From Arthrobacter sp. H14 (GTDB lineage Bacteria; Actinomycetota; Actinomycetes; Actinomycetales; Micrococcaceae), in contig NZ_KI914621.1 in assembly GCF_000520495.1 (NCBI RefSeq), positions 112,234-175,106 on the forward strand: a DNA stretch of 62,873 nt. The letters run 5' to 3'. Shown here piece after piece: positions 55,772 to 62,873 of this stretch. How positions within the stretch are numbered: position 1 is the first letter of the stretch; each line of letters opens with the position of its first letter. Both the position numbers and the translations under genes were made by a program. A model generated the notes under the pieces. That model did no database searches and was not told where the DNA came from. It saw only the letters and a program-made list of their open reading frames with translations.

Positions 55772-57136
55772 ATGGACAATTCAAGCGGGAACAACATACA
55801 GCAGACGGCGGCAACAAGCGGGCAGCAAAACCCCGCGGACACAGGTGCCTCCGGCGTCCGGCGCAAGGCCGTTGTCATTGGCGGGAACCGGATCCCTTTC
55901 GCCCGGACGGGCGGCGCCTATGCGCGGTCATCCAACCAGGACATGCTCACCGCAGCCCTTGATGGCCTGGTGGCGCGGTTCGGCCTGCAGGACGAGCGGA
56001 TCGGCGAGGTCGCGGCCGGTGCGGTCCTGAAGCACTCGAGGGACTTCAATCTGACGCGGGAATCGGTCCTTGGTTCCGCGCTGTCCGCCGAAACACCGGC
56101 GTACGACGTTCAGCAGGCTTGTGCAACAGGACTGGAAACCGTGGTTGGCCTGGCGAACAAGATCAAGCTCGGCCAGATTGAATCCGGCATTGCCGGCGGC
56201 GTGGATACGGCATCGGACGCACCTATCGCCGTCAGCGAGGGCCTGCGCGAGGTGCTGCTCAGCGTCTCCCGTGCCAAGTCGCTGAAGGAGAAGCTCACAG
56301 CAGTCAGCAAGCTCCGTCCCAAAGATCTGGCTCCCGACGCGCCGTCGACAGGGGAGCCCCGTACCGGACTGTCCATGGGAGAGCACCAGGCACTGACCAC
56401 CGCGCACTGGGAAATCAGCCGCGAGGCCCAGGATGAACTGGCCCTGGCCAGTCACCGGAACCTTGCCGCCGCCTACGGGCGAGGGTTCTTCGATGACCTG
56501 GTCACGCCATATCGGGGGCTGTCCAAGGACTCGAACATGCGCCCGGATACGACCATGGAGAAACTGGCGAAGCTGTCGCCGGTGTTCGGTAAGAATCTCG
56601 GTCAAGGCGCAACCATGACAGCCGGAAACTCGACACCGCTCACGGACGGGGCGTCCACTGTCCTGCTGGGTTCCGAGGATTACGCCCGCAGCCGCAACCT
56701 CCCCATCCTGGCCGACGTCGTGGATGCGGAGGCGGGCGCCGTGGACTTTGTCCATGGCAAGGAAGGCCTGCTGATGGCTCCGGTTTACGCGGCACCGCGC
56801 CTGCTGGCCAGGAACGGCCTGACCCTGGAGGACTTCGATTTCTTCGAGATCCATGAGGCCTTCGCCGGCACTGTACTGAGCACTCTCGCAGCGTGGGAGG
56901 ACGCCGGGTTCTGCCGCACACGCCTTGGATTGGACAAGCCGTTTGGCAAGGTGGACCGGAGCAAGCTGAACGTGAACGGATCTTCGCTGGCAGCGGGCCA
57001 CCCCTTCGCCGCAACCGGCGGCAGGATTGTTGCCACGCTGGCCAAGATGCTGCACGAAAAAGGATCGGGACGAGGGCTGATTTCGGTGTGCGCTGCAGGC
57101 GGTCAAGGCGTAGTTGCCATTCTGGAAGCACGCTAG
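55772..57136 (+). CDS. Acetyl-CoA C-acyltransferase (thiolase)
   Basis: This 454-residue thiolase has the acyl-enzyme cysteine in DVQQACATGLETVV (about residue 116), the histidine in EIHEAFAGTVLSTLA, NVNGSSLAAGHPFAATGG and the C-terminal CAAGGQGVVAI cysteine loop. Length and style fit FadA/FadI-type 3-ketoacyl-CoA thiolases. AGGAGAG precedes the ATG by about six bases. It is first in the operon with fabG-like and maoC-like genes nine bases and overlapping downstream. It catalyses the last step of beta-oxidation. Confidence 0.94.
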   Translation: MDNSSGNNIQQTAATSGQQNPADTGASGVRRKAVVIGGNRIPFARTGGAYARSSNQDMLTAALDGLVARFGLQDERIGEVAAGAVLKHSRDFNLTRESVLGSALSAETPAYDVQQACATGLETVVGLANKIKLGQIESGIAGGVDTASDAPIAVSEGLREVLLSVSRAKSLKEKLTAVSKLRPKDLAPDAPSTGEPRTGLSMGEHQALTTAHWEISREAQDELALASHRNLAAAYGRGFFDDLVTPYRGLSKDSNMRPDTTMEKLAKLSPVFGKNLGQGATMTAGNSTPLTDGASTVLLGSEDYARSRNLPILADVVDAEAGAVDFVHGKEGLLMAPVYAAPRLLARNGLTLEDFDFFEIHEAFAGTVLSTLAAWEDAGFCRTRLGLDKPFGKVDRSKLNVNGSSLAAGHPFAATGGRIVATLAKMLHEKGSGRGLISVCAAGGQGVVAILEAR

Positions 57137-57145
57137 GGGGCGACG

Positions 57146-58486
57146 GTGGGAGACAAGTATCTAAACCTCGTCAACTCCGGAATCACCAAGGATCTGGCCA
57201 AGCGGCTTGGGTTGCCCCGGCCGGCGCATCTTCGCCGCTACCATCCCGGCGCTCCGCTCGTTACAGGTCCTGTCCTGGTCGTCGGCAAGGGCGCAGGGGC
57301 CGACGCGGCCGCTTCCACTTTGCTGGACTGGAACCTGGATGTCCGCCGCCACTCGGGACCGAAGGAGAAGCTGGGCGCGATTGTGCTGGCCCTGGACGCC
57401 ATCGAACATCCGGATGATCTCGCCGCACCCGTTCTGGAAACGGGCGCAGCGCTGAAAGGCCTGCAGCCCGGAGGCAGGGTTATCAGCATTTCGCGCCCTG
57501 CAACGGCAGGAGATCCTACCGCCGTTGCCGCGGCACGCCAGGGTGTGGATGGTCTACTCCGGTCCATCGCACATGAACTGCGCGGCGGTGCGACTGGAAA
57601 TGGAATCCTCCTGACCGACGGCGTCGATGCAGCGGCCACCAGCGTGACCGGGGCACTGCGGTTTTTCCTGTCGGGGCGAAGTGCCTACGTCGATGGACAG
57701 TTCCTCCTGGTGGGAAGCGGCAAGGGCAGCGTCCCCACTGACTGGGAGCGCCCGCTGGCAGGCCAGGTCGCCGTCGTCACGGGCGCGGCCCGCGGGATTG
57801 GTGCTGCCATTGCCCGTACCCTGCGGCGCGATGGTGCCGACGTCGTCGTCGTTGACGTTCCGGCGGCCGGTGACCACCTTGCCGATGTGGCCAACGAAAT
57901 CGGCGGAACGGCACTGCAACTGGACATTACCGCCGACGACGCCGGACAGCGGATTCTGGACCATGCGCTGGGGCGGTACGGCCGGCTCGATATCGTCATC
58001 CACAACGCCGGCATCACCCGGGACAAGCTGTTGGCGAATATGGATGAGTCCAAGTGGAATTCGGTGCTGGCCGTCAATGTCGCCGCTCAGCTGCGGATCA
58101 ATGAGCAGCTGATGAGCTCGGGTGGATTCAATAAGTCCCCCAGAATAGTCAGCCTCGCCTCGACCAGCGGCATTGCCGGAAACCGCGGACAGACCAACTA
58201 CGCGGCGTCGAAGGCGGCGGTGATTGGCATGGTACGCGCAACGGCGCCATTGCTGGCCAATCAGGATGGAACTATCAACGCCGTCGCACCAGGCTTCATC
58301 GAGACGGAGATGACCGCACGGATGCCCCTGGCCACGCGCGAGGTCGCGCGAAGGCTCAACAGTCTGCAGCAGGGTGGCCGGCCCGCAGACGTGGCCGAAA
58401 CGGTCGCGTTCCTCGCCGGCAGCTCCGCCGGCGGCATCAGCGGCCAGGTTCTGCGGGTCTGCGGGCAGAATCTGGTGGGAGCATGA
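57146..58486 (+). CDS. Long 3-oxoacyl-ACP/CoA reductase (high-molecular-weight FabG)
   Basis: This 446-residue FabG4-type protein has an N-terminal flavodoxin-like region of about 200 residues (VVGKGAGADAAASTLL) and a C-terminal SDR domain with VVTGAARGIGAAIA (about residues 209-222), NAGITRD, serine in VSLASTSGI and active pair YAASK (about residue 355). Such proteins use NADH and act on 3-ketoacyl-CoA. The gene lies nine bases after the thiolase and overlaps the maoC gene by four bases. Confidence 0.92.
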   Translation: MGDKYLNLVNSGITKDLAKRLGLPRPAHLRRYHPGAPLVTGPVLVVGKGAGADAAASTLLDWNLDVRRHSGPKEKLGAIVLALDAIEHPDDLAAPVLETGAALKGLQPGGRVISISRPATAGDPTAVAAARQGVDGLLRSIAHELRGGATGNGILLTDGVDAAATSVTGALRFFLSGRSAYVDGQFLLVGSGKGSVPTDWERPLAGQVAVVTGAARGIGAAIARTLRRDGADVVVVDVPAAGDHLADVANEIGGTALQLDITADDAGQRILDHALGRYGRLDIVIHNAGITRDKLLANMDESKWNSVLAVNVAAQLRINEQLMSSGGFNKSPRIVSLASTSGIAGNRGQTNYAASKAAVIGMVRATAPLLANQDGTINAVAPGFIETEMTARMPLATREVARRLNSLQQGGRPADVAETVAFLAGSSAGGISGQVLRVCGQNLVGA

Positions 58487-59382
58487 GCAGCGTCCGGTTG
58501 CCGGAGATCCCATCGCTGTCCAGACTGTATCTGGCGGCGGCGGGAGCGGCGGCTAAGAATCGGGTGACGGGCGGACAGCGGAGGTTGTCGCTGCCGGCGG
58601 TCCGGCACGAGGTTCACTCGGTAACAGTCGACGTCGAACGGTTGACGCAGTATCAGCACCTGCTGCATGAACCCGCCCGTGATGTGCTGCCTTCGGGATT
58701 CATCCACGCAGTGGCGTTCCCGGTGGCGATGAGCGTTATGACGGACGAGGACTTCCCGCTTCCCCTGCTCGGAATGATCCATCTGCGCAACCATGTGGAA
58801 CATTCGCGCCCCATTCAGTTCACTGAACCTCTTGACATCGCAGCATGGCCGGAGAATCTTTCCGGACACCGGGCCGGAACGCAGATGGACATGGTTGTCG
58901 AGGTTTCGGTGGGTGCCGACTTGGTATGGCGTGGAGTGTCGACGTATTTGGCCAAGGGTGTTTACCTTCCGGGAATCGATAGCCTTCGCGACGAGCAGGA
59001 TAGTCGTGGGGACTTCGCCCCGCCGGCGCCGACTGCGCAGTGGCGGCTGGGTCTGGACACCGGCCGGTCCTATGCCGCCGTCTCGGGAGACTTCAATCCC
59101 ATCCACCTCAGCGGCGTGGCAGCCAAGGCGCTTGGTATGCGCCGCTCAATAGCGCACGGCATGTACCTCGCTTCCAGGGTCCTGGCGACGGCGCGGCCGG
59201 ACGGGGCCGAGGCATTCAACTGGGACATAGAGTTCGGGGCACCGGTCTTCCTGCCGGGCACCGTCGCACTGTCTGTGAAAGACCGTAACGAGCGGCAGGA
59301 GCAATGGCAGGGAGTGGATTACGTGGCCTGGAATCCCCGCTCCTCCCGAAAGCACTTTTCCGGATCCGTGACCGCGATGTAA
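58483..59382 (+). CDS. MaoC family enoyl-CoA hydratase/dehydratase
   Basis: This 299-residue double hot-dog protein has the hydratase-2 motif in the second half: YAAVSGDFNPIHLSGVAAKA (about residues 194-213) with catalytic Asp and His. The first half is a degenerate hot-dog. It interconverts enoyl-CoA and 3-hydroxyacyl-CoA (R form). With the oxidase, long FabG and thiolase it completes a four-enzyme acyl-CoA cycle. The ATG overlaps the upstream stop (ATGA). Confidence 0.93.
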   Translation: MSSVRLPEIPSLSRLYLAAAGAAAKNRVTGGQRRLSLPAVRHEVHSVTVDVERLTQYQHLLHEPARDVLPSGFIHAVAFPVAMSVMTDEDFPLPLLGMIHLRNHVEHSRPIQFTEPLDIAAWPENLSGHRAGTQMDMVVEVSVGADLVWRGVSTYLAKGVYLPGIDSLRDEQDSRGDFAPPAPTAQWRLGLDTGRSYAAVSGDFNPIHLSGVAAKALGMRRSIAHGMYLASRVLATARPDGAEAFNWDIEFGAPVFLPGTVALSVKDRNERQEQWQGVDYVAWNPRSSRKHFSGSVTAM

Positions 59383-59560
59383 TTCTCTAAATCCGGAAGA
59401 ATGTCACACAATTCGGCTGGTGTCTATAACAAACGTGTAAATTACGTTCTTTACAGGCGAAAAAGAAGATTTGCATTGTCCGTGATTCGTCTGCCGTGCT
59501 ACCTCTTTTCAGGTCGGAATTTCCCGACAATCAATTTCATCTATGAAAGAGGTACACCAC

Positions 59561-60553
59561 GTGAGATCCATGACCATGAGAGGATCTGCGATCGCCGCAT
59601 CGGCAATGATGGCGACGGCGTTGCTGGGTGGTGCTGCAGCACAGGCCGACCAGTCCTTCACCCCGCGAAGCGATGGAGCTTCCAAGCAGCAGGTTCAGAA
59701 TGAGTCGGTGGTTACGTCCTACTGGACGGAAGACCGGATGAAAAATGCAAAACCAGGCAGCGAGCTCATGCCGACGCAACAGGAAACGGCTATTGGCAAT
59801 TCCCGGGCCGGTATCCCTACAACCATTCAAGGGCAGGAGCCGGAGAGCCGTCCCTACGTGAACGACAATTCCCGGAAGAAACGAGCCCAGTACCGTGCGG
59901 TGTCGGAGACCCCCGTCTCGCACATCGGCAAGGTTTTCTTCACCCTTGGCGGCACCGATTATGTTTGCTCCGGAAATTCGGTCGCCTCGAACAATGAAAA
60001 CACCGTCTCCACCGCCGGCCATTGCTTGAAAGACGGCGCGGGTGAATGGGCCGCCAAGTTCGCCTTCGTCCCTGCGTACGAGAACGGTAACGCTCCCTAC
60101 GGTGTTTGGGCTGCAACATCGCTCTACACCACCTCGCAATGGTCCGGATCGGGTGACATCAGCTACGACACCGCATTCGCCGTAGTCTCGAACCCCAATG
60201 GCACTGCTTCCCTGAACGACACAGTCGGTGCTTCGGGTGTGGCCTTCAATCAGGCACGCGGCCTCGACTATAAGGCCTTCGGATACCCGGCTGGCACGCC
60301 GTTCAACGGAACGTCACTGTACTCGTGTGCGGGGACGGCCACTGCCGATCCGTTCGGCCAAACCATGTCCCAGGGGATCCCATGCGACATGACCGGCGGA
60401 TCGTCGGGCGGTCCGTGGTTCATCGGCAATTCCTCGGGCGGTGTGCAGAACTCGGTGAACAGCTTCGGTTATACCAGCGTGCCGAACACCATGTTTGGTC
60501 CGTACTGGGGCTCCTCAATTCAGAGTGCATATTCCAACGCTTCGAATTCCTGA
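59561..60553 (+). CDS. Secreted trypsin-like serine protease
   Basis: This protein of about 330 residues has a signal peptide (positively charged start, hydrophobic stretch SAIAASAMMATALLGGAA, cleavage after AQA near residue 30) and a propeptide-like stretch before the catalytic domain. The triad is His in STAGHCLKD (about residue 150), Asp in GDISYDTAFAVV and Ser in MTGGSSGGPW. It resembles V8/glutamyl-endopeptidase-type S1 proteases. GTG 59561 has AGAGG eight bases upstream; ATG 59543 is less likely. The flanking DNA is AT-richer than the rest of the window. Confidence 0.9.
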   Translation: MRSMTMRGSAIAASAMMATALLGGAAAQADQSFTPRSDGASKQQVQNESVVTSYWTEDRMKNAKPGSELMPTQQETAIGNSRAGIPTTIQGQEPESRPYVNDNSRKKRAQYRAVSETPVSHIGKVFFTLGGTDYVCSGNSVASNNENTVSTAGHCLKDGAGEWAAKFAFVPAYENGNAPYGVWAATSLYTTSQWSGSGDISYDTAFAVVSNPNGTASLNDTVGASGVAFNQARGLDYKAFGYPAGTPFNGTSLYSCAGTATADPFGQTMSQGIPCDMTGGSSGGPWFIGNSSGGVQNSVNSFGYTSVPNTMFGPYWGSSIQSAYSNASNS

Positions 60554-60569
60554 CTAGAAGTCAGGAATT
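60545..60569 (+). terminator. Small hairpin over the protease stop codon
   Basis: AATTCCTGACT and AGTCAGGAATT pair perfectly with an AGA loop; the TGA stop of the protease is inside the left arm. It may stabilise the mRNA end or be part of a two-hairpin terminator. Confidence 0.35.
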
Positions 60570-60584
60570 TCGCAAAAGCGATCA

Positions 60585-60619
60585 CAACGGCCGCAGTCCT
60601 GCGTGGACTGCGGCCGTTG
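60585..60619 (+). terminator. Terminator hairpin after the protease gene
   Basis: A perfect 15-bp stem (CAACGGCCGCAGTCC and GGACTGCGGCCGTTG) with loop TGCGT lies between the protease and kynureninase genes, 31 bases after the stop. No T-run follows. Confidence 0.7.
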
Positions 60620-60658
60620 CGCTGAGCAGGCAATGCGGCTGCCGCTAAGGTGGAATTC

Positions 60659-61891
60659 ATGGAGAAAGCTCAAACCGCGCAACCGATGGCCACTTCCCTG
60701 GAGCTGGACGCAGCGGATCCGCTCGCGCCTTTCCGGGACCGGTTTGCCGGCGTCGGGGACATGACCATCCCTGCATATCTGGACGGGAATTCGCTGGGCA
60801 GGCCGTTGAAGGCGTCGCTGCAGAGAATGCAAAGCTTCATCCAGGATCAGTGGGGCGGGCGGCTGATCCGCGGCTGGGACGAGAGCTGGCTCGCACTCCC
60901 CGAACAGATCGGTAATGAACTGGGCAAAACGGTGCTGGGAGCAGCTGACGGACAGACCATAGTTGCGGATTCCACCTCGGTGCTTCTGTACAAGCTTGTC
61001 CGGGCTGCGGTGGCGGCACGGCCGGAGCGGCGGGAAATTGTCATCGACCGGGATAACTTTCCGACGGACCGTTTCATTGTTGAAGGCATCGCCTCGGAAC
61101 TGGGAATGAGCGTCAGGTGGGTCGAGGCGGGGTTCGACGGCGGGGTGACGGCGTCGGCTCTCGGGGCAGTTGTCGGATCACGGACATCACTTGTGGTGCT
61201 GAGCCATGTTGCCTACCGGTCCGGGCACTTGGCCGACATGGAGCAACTGACCGCCTTGGTTCACCAGGCCGGCGCCCTGATGCTCTGGGACTTATGCCAT
61301 TCTGTCGGGGCGGTGCCCATCGACCTGGATGCCTGCGGGGTCGATCTGGCCGTGGGCTGCACGTACAAGTACCTCAATGGTGGTCCCGGGGCGCCGGCCT
61401 TTGCCTACGTTAACGACAAGCATCACGATCTGCTCCGGCAGCCCATCCACGGATGGTTGGGCAGCCAGGACCCGTTCGGCATGGGGGAGGGGTATGTTCC
61501 GGCCTCGGGTATCCGGGGGTTTGCCAGCGGCACTCCGCCCATTATGGGAATGCTGTGCATGCAGGACATGATCGAACTCATCGGCTTGGCAGGCATGGAA
61601 GCCGTGCGGGAGAAGTCGATACGGCTTACCGAATACGCAATTGCCTTGGTCGACGAGCGGTTGACCCCAATAGGCGCCAGCCTTTCCTCTCCCAGGGATC
61701 AGCAATTGCGCGGCAGCCACATTACTGTTGACCATCCCAGCTTCGAGGCGATCACCGCGCGCTTGTGGAAACAGGGCATTATTCCGGACTTCCGCAAGCC
61801 GACCGGGATCCGGCTCGGTCTTTCACCCCTGTCCACGAGCTTCACAGAGGTGGAACGGGGAATCGACGCCATAGCGGCGCAACTTGCCTAG
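60659..61891 (+). CDS. kynU: Kynureninase
   Basis: This protein of about 410 residues is a PLP enzyme of the class V aminotransferase fold. The PLP lysine is in CTYKYLNGGPGAPAFAYV (K at about residue 239), the typical kynureninase signature, and ATSV-like DSTSVLLYKL binds the phosphate. It splits kynurenine or hydroxykynurenine to anthranilate products and alanine. ATG 60659 has AAGGTGGA six bases upstream; a TAAGGT box at the same place could also be a -10. No kynurenine formamidase or dioxygenase gene is in the window. Confidence 0.93.
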   Translation: MEKAQTAQPMATSLELDAADPLAPFRDRFAGVGDMTIPAYLDGNSLGRPLKASLQRMQSFIQDQWGGRLIRGWDESWLALPEQIGNELGKTVLGAADGQTIVADSTSVLLYKLVRAAVAARPERREIVIDRDNFPTDRFIVEGIASELGMSVRWVEAGFDGGVTASALGAVVGSRTSLVVLSHVAYRSGHLADMEQLTALVHQAGALMLWDLCHSVGAVPIDLDACGVDLAVGCTYKYLNGGPGAPAFAYVNDKHHDLLRQPIHGWLGSQDPFGMGEGYVPASGIRGFASGTPPIMGMLCMQDMIELIGLAGMEAVREKSIRLTEYAIALVDERLTPIGASLSSPRDQQLRGSHITVDHPSFEAITARLWKQGIIPDFRKPTGIRLGLSPLSTSFTEVERGIDAIAAQLA

Positions 61892-62700
61892 TGGTATGAG
61901 TGCGTCTCGTCGACCTTTGAAGCCACAAATTGGATGTGGTGCCATCCGCGCGCGGCGGCTTTGGCCGTCCTGGCGTCGATGGCGGAATTCCGGCGTTGAA
62001 GCAAGGCCAGAAAGGTGGCATCCACGATGTCCGACCGGATCTCCTCCAGCCAGGTGGACCGGATCTTTCCCACAACGGGCAACCGCAGTCCGGCGGTAAT
62101 TGATTCGCCCAGGACCGCGGCCACTAGAACTGAACCAACGCCGACGGCGACGAGGGCTTCGAGCGGGAAACCCGCAGCCATCACGAATGCTGCTGGCGCC
62201 GGCAGGGTAACGAGCAACGCCCCTCTCTGCCAAGTGGCGGAACGGATTTTGCCCGATCTTTTGCGGCGCTCCGTAACCGGTGAGAGCATGCTGTCGTGAA
62301 CGTCCTGTACCGCCTTGAGCCATTTCATATTGGTGCCCAAGCCGGACTTAACCAATTCGGCGGCCTCCTTGAGCGTTTCAGGGTGCTCGGCGCGTAACCG
62401 CACGGTGAGCGGATCATCCTCGTCCGCCCAGGTACGGGTCAGCCGATGATCAATAGCGGCGGCAAGATGATGCAAGCCGAGCCGGGACGCCTGCCGGACC
62501 ACATGTTCAGGTCCGACCGCGATGGCTGGCGTGCCGCCGATGCGGTCGCTCCCTGTGCCTTCATCGGTCCGGATACCGTACCGGGGCGATCCTTGGGAGA
62601 GGCCGACCGATGTTCCCATATCGGCGCAGGATTCTCTCCTGCCGGAGCGGTCGTGCGTGTTGTTTACGCCATGGTCAAGTGACTCGGATATGTTGGTCAT
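61888..62700 (-). CDS. Unknown membrane-associated protein
   Basis: A protein of about 270 residues that I do not recognise. The first 60 residues are polar and Gly/Ser-rich; a charged region follows (RTWADEDDPLTVRLRAEHPE near residues 89-108); then two hydrophobic helices (about residues 160-179 and 181-198); the end is helical and basic (LALLQRRNSAIDARTAKAAA). Both ends are therefore probably on the same side of the membrane. ATG 62700 follows AGGG by five bases; the open frame reaches 62748. The end overlaps convergent kynU by four bases. Confidence 0.7.
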   Translation of the reverse strand: MTNISESLDHGVNNTHDRSGRRESCADMGTSVGLSQGSPRYGIRTDEGTGSDRIGGTPAIAVGPEHVVRQASRLGLHHLAAAIDHRLTRTWADEDDPLTVRLRAEHPETLKEAAELVKSGLGTNMKWLKAVQDVHDSMLSPVTERRKRSGKIRSATWQRGALLVTLPAPAAFVMAAGFPLEALVAVGVGSVLVAAVLGESITAGLRLPVVGKIRSTWLEEIRSDIVDATFLALLQRRNSAIDARTAKAAARGWHHIQFVASKVDETHSYH

Positions 62701-62873
62701 TTTGCCCTGGTCCTCCCTATTGCGGCCGGTTAATAAATAGTCCGCCAAGGGCGACGCCGGACCCAGCCCGAAGTATTAAGCGTACAAGAGGTTTTGTGGT
62801 ATAGGCGAATGCGAATAATGGCATGCACTTCCGCCTCTCGAAATGGATGGTGTATTTGGGCGGACAGTGGATG

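Noticed and set aside
55928-57106. Minus-strand frame of 392 codons opposite the thiolase
   Set aside because: Shadow of a certain thiolase gene.

Overview
The window is a continuous piece of a high-GC actinobacterial chromosome, most likely from the Micrococcaceae (Arthrobacter or a close relative). The evidence is the gene content, many GTG starts, and the block order (uvrC)-rapZ-yvcK-whiA / gap-pgk-tpiA-secG / pgl-opcA-zwf-pgi-tal-tkt / ctaB ... ctaA-ABC-sufR-suf, which is a deep actinobacterial synteny also recognisable in Mycobacterium tuberculosis. I see no phage, transposon, integrase, tRNA, rRNA or CRISPR array. The genus is an inference from gene order and protein style; no database was searched.

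Layout. 1-3.0 kb: rapZ, yvcK, whiA. 3.1-7.5 kb: superoxide dismutase, then lower glycolysis (gap, pgk, tpiA) and secG, closed by a strong hairpin terminator shared with the convergent pentose-phosphate operon. 7.5-15.9 kb (minus strand): tkt-tal-pgi-zwf-opcA-pgl. 16.2-24.2 kb: haem O and haem A synthases (ctaB, ctaA) around a frameshifted malQ, a sugar-type epimerase, a DapA-family lyase/aldolase and an ABC exporter. 24.2-29.4 kb: sufR-sufB-sufD-Rieske-sufC-sufT, an Fe-S assembly operon without SufS or SufU. 29.4-31.4 kb (minus): ECF biotin transporter bioY-bioM-bioN. 31.6-41.6 kb: ABC-F ATPase, SURF1, two tandem SDRs, serB, an ABC ATPase, a TSUP permease, an rRNA/tRNA methyltransferase and ribosomal protein L31 type B.

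41.7-50.3 kb: a lipoate-protein ligase gene broken by a perfect 239-bp tandem duplication, aminopeptidase N, a YeiH permease, and the three-gene cassette circularly permuted ATP-grasp / alpha-E / transglutaminase, whose middle gene carries an in-frame amber stop. 50.3-52.9 kb: glycogen genes glgC and glgA, divergent. 52.8-59.4 kb: a fatty-acyl-CoA module (acyl-CoA oxidase-like protein, TetR regulator, thiolase, long FabG, MaoC hydratase) with a clear 31-bp operator-like inverted repeat in the tetR/thiolase divergent region. 59.5-62.9 kb: a secreted trypsin-like protease, kynureninase and an unknown membrane protein.

Most of the window is conserved housekeeping DNA. The items most worth checking are the three independently broken genes (malQ, lipoate ligase, alpha-E), which are either real recent decay or assembly/base-call faults; the ATP-grasp/alpha-E/transglutaminase cassette, a predicted peptide-modification system whose product is not known; the TetR operator; the SufS-less suf operon; and several candidate leaderless promoters and leader hairpins.
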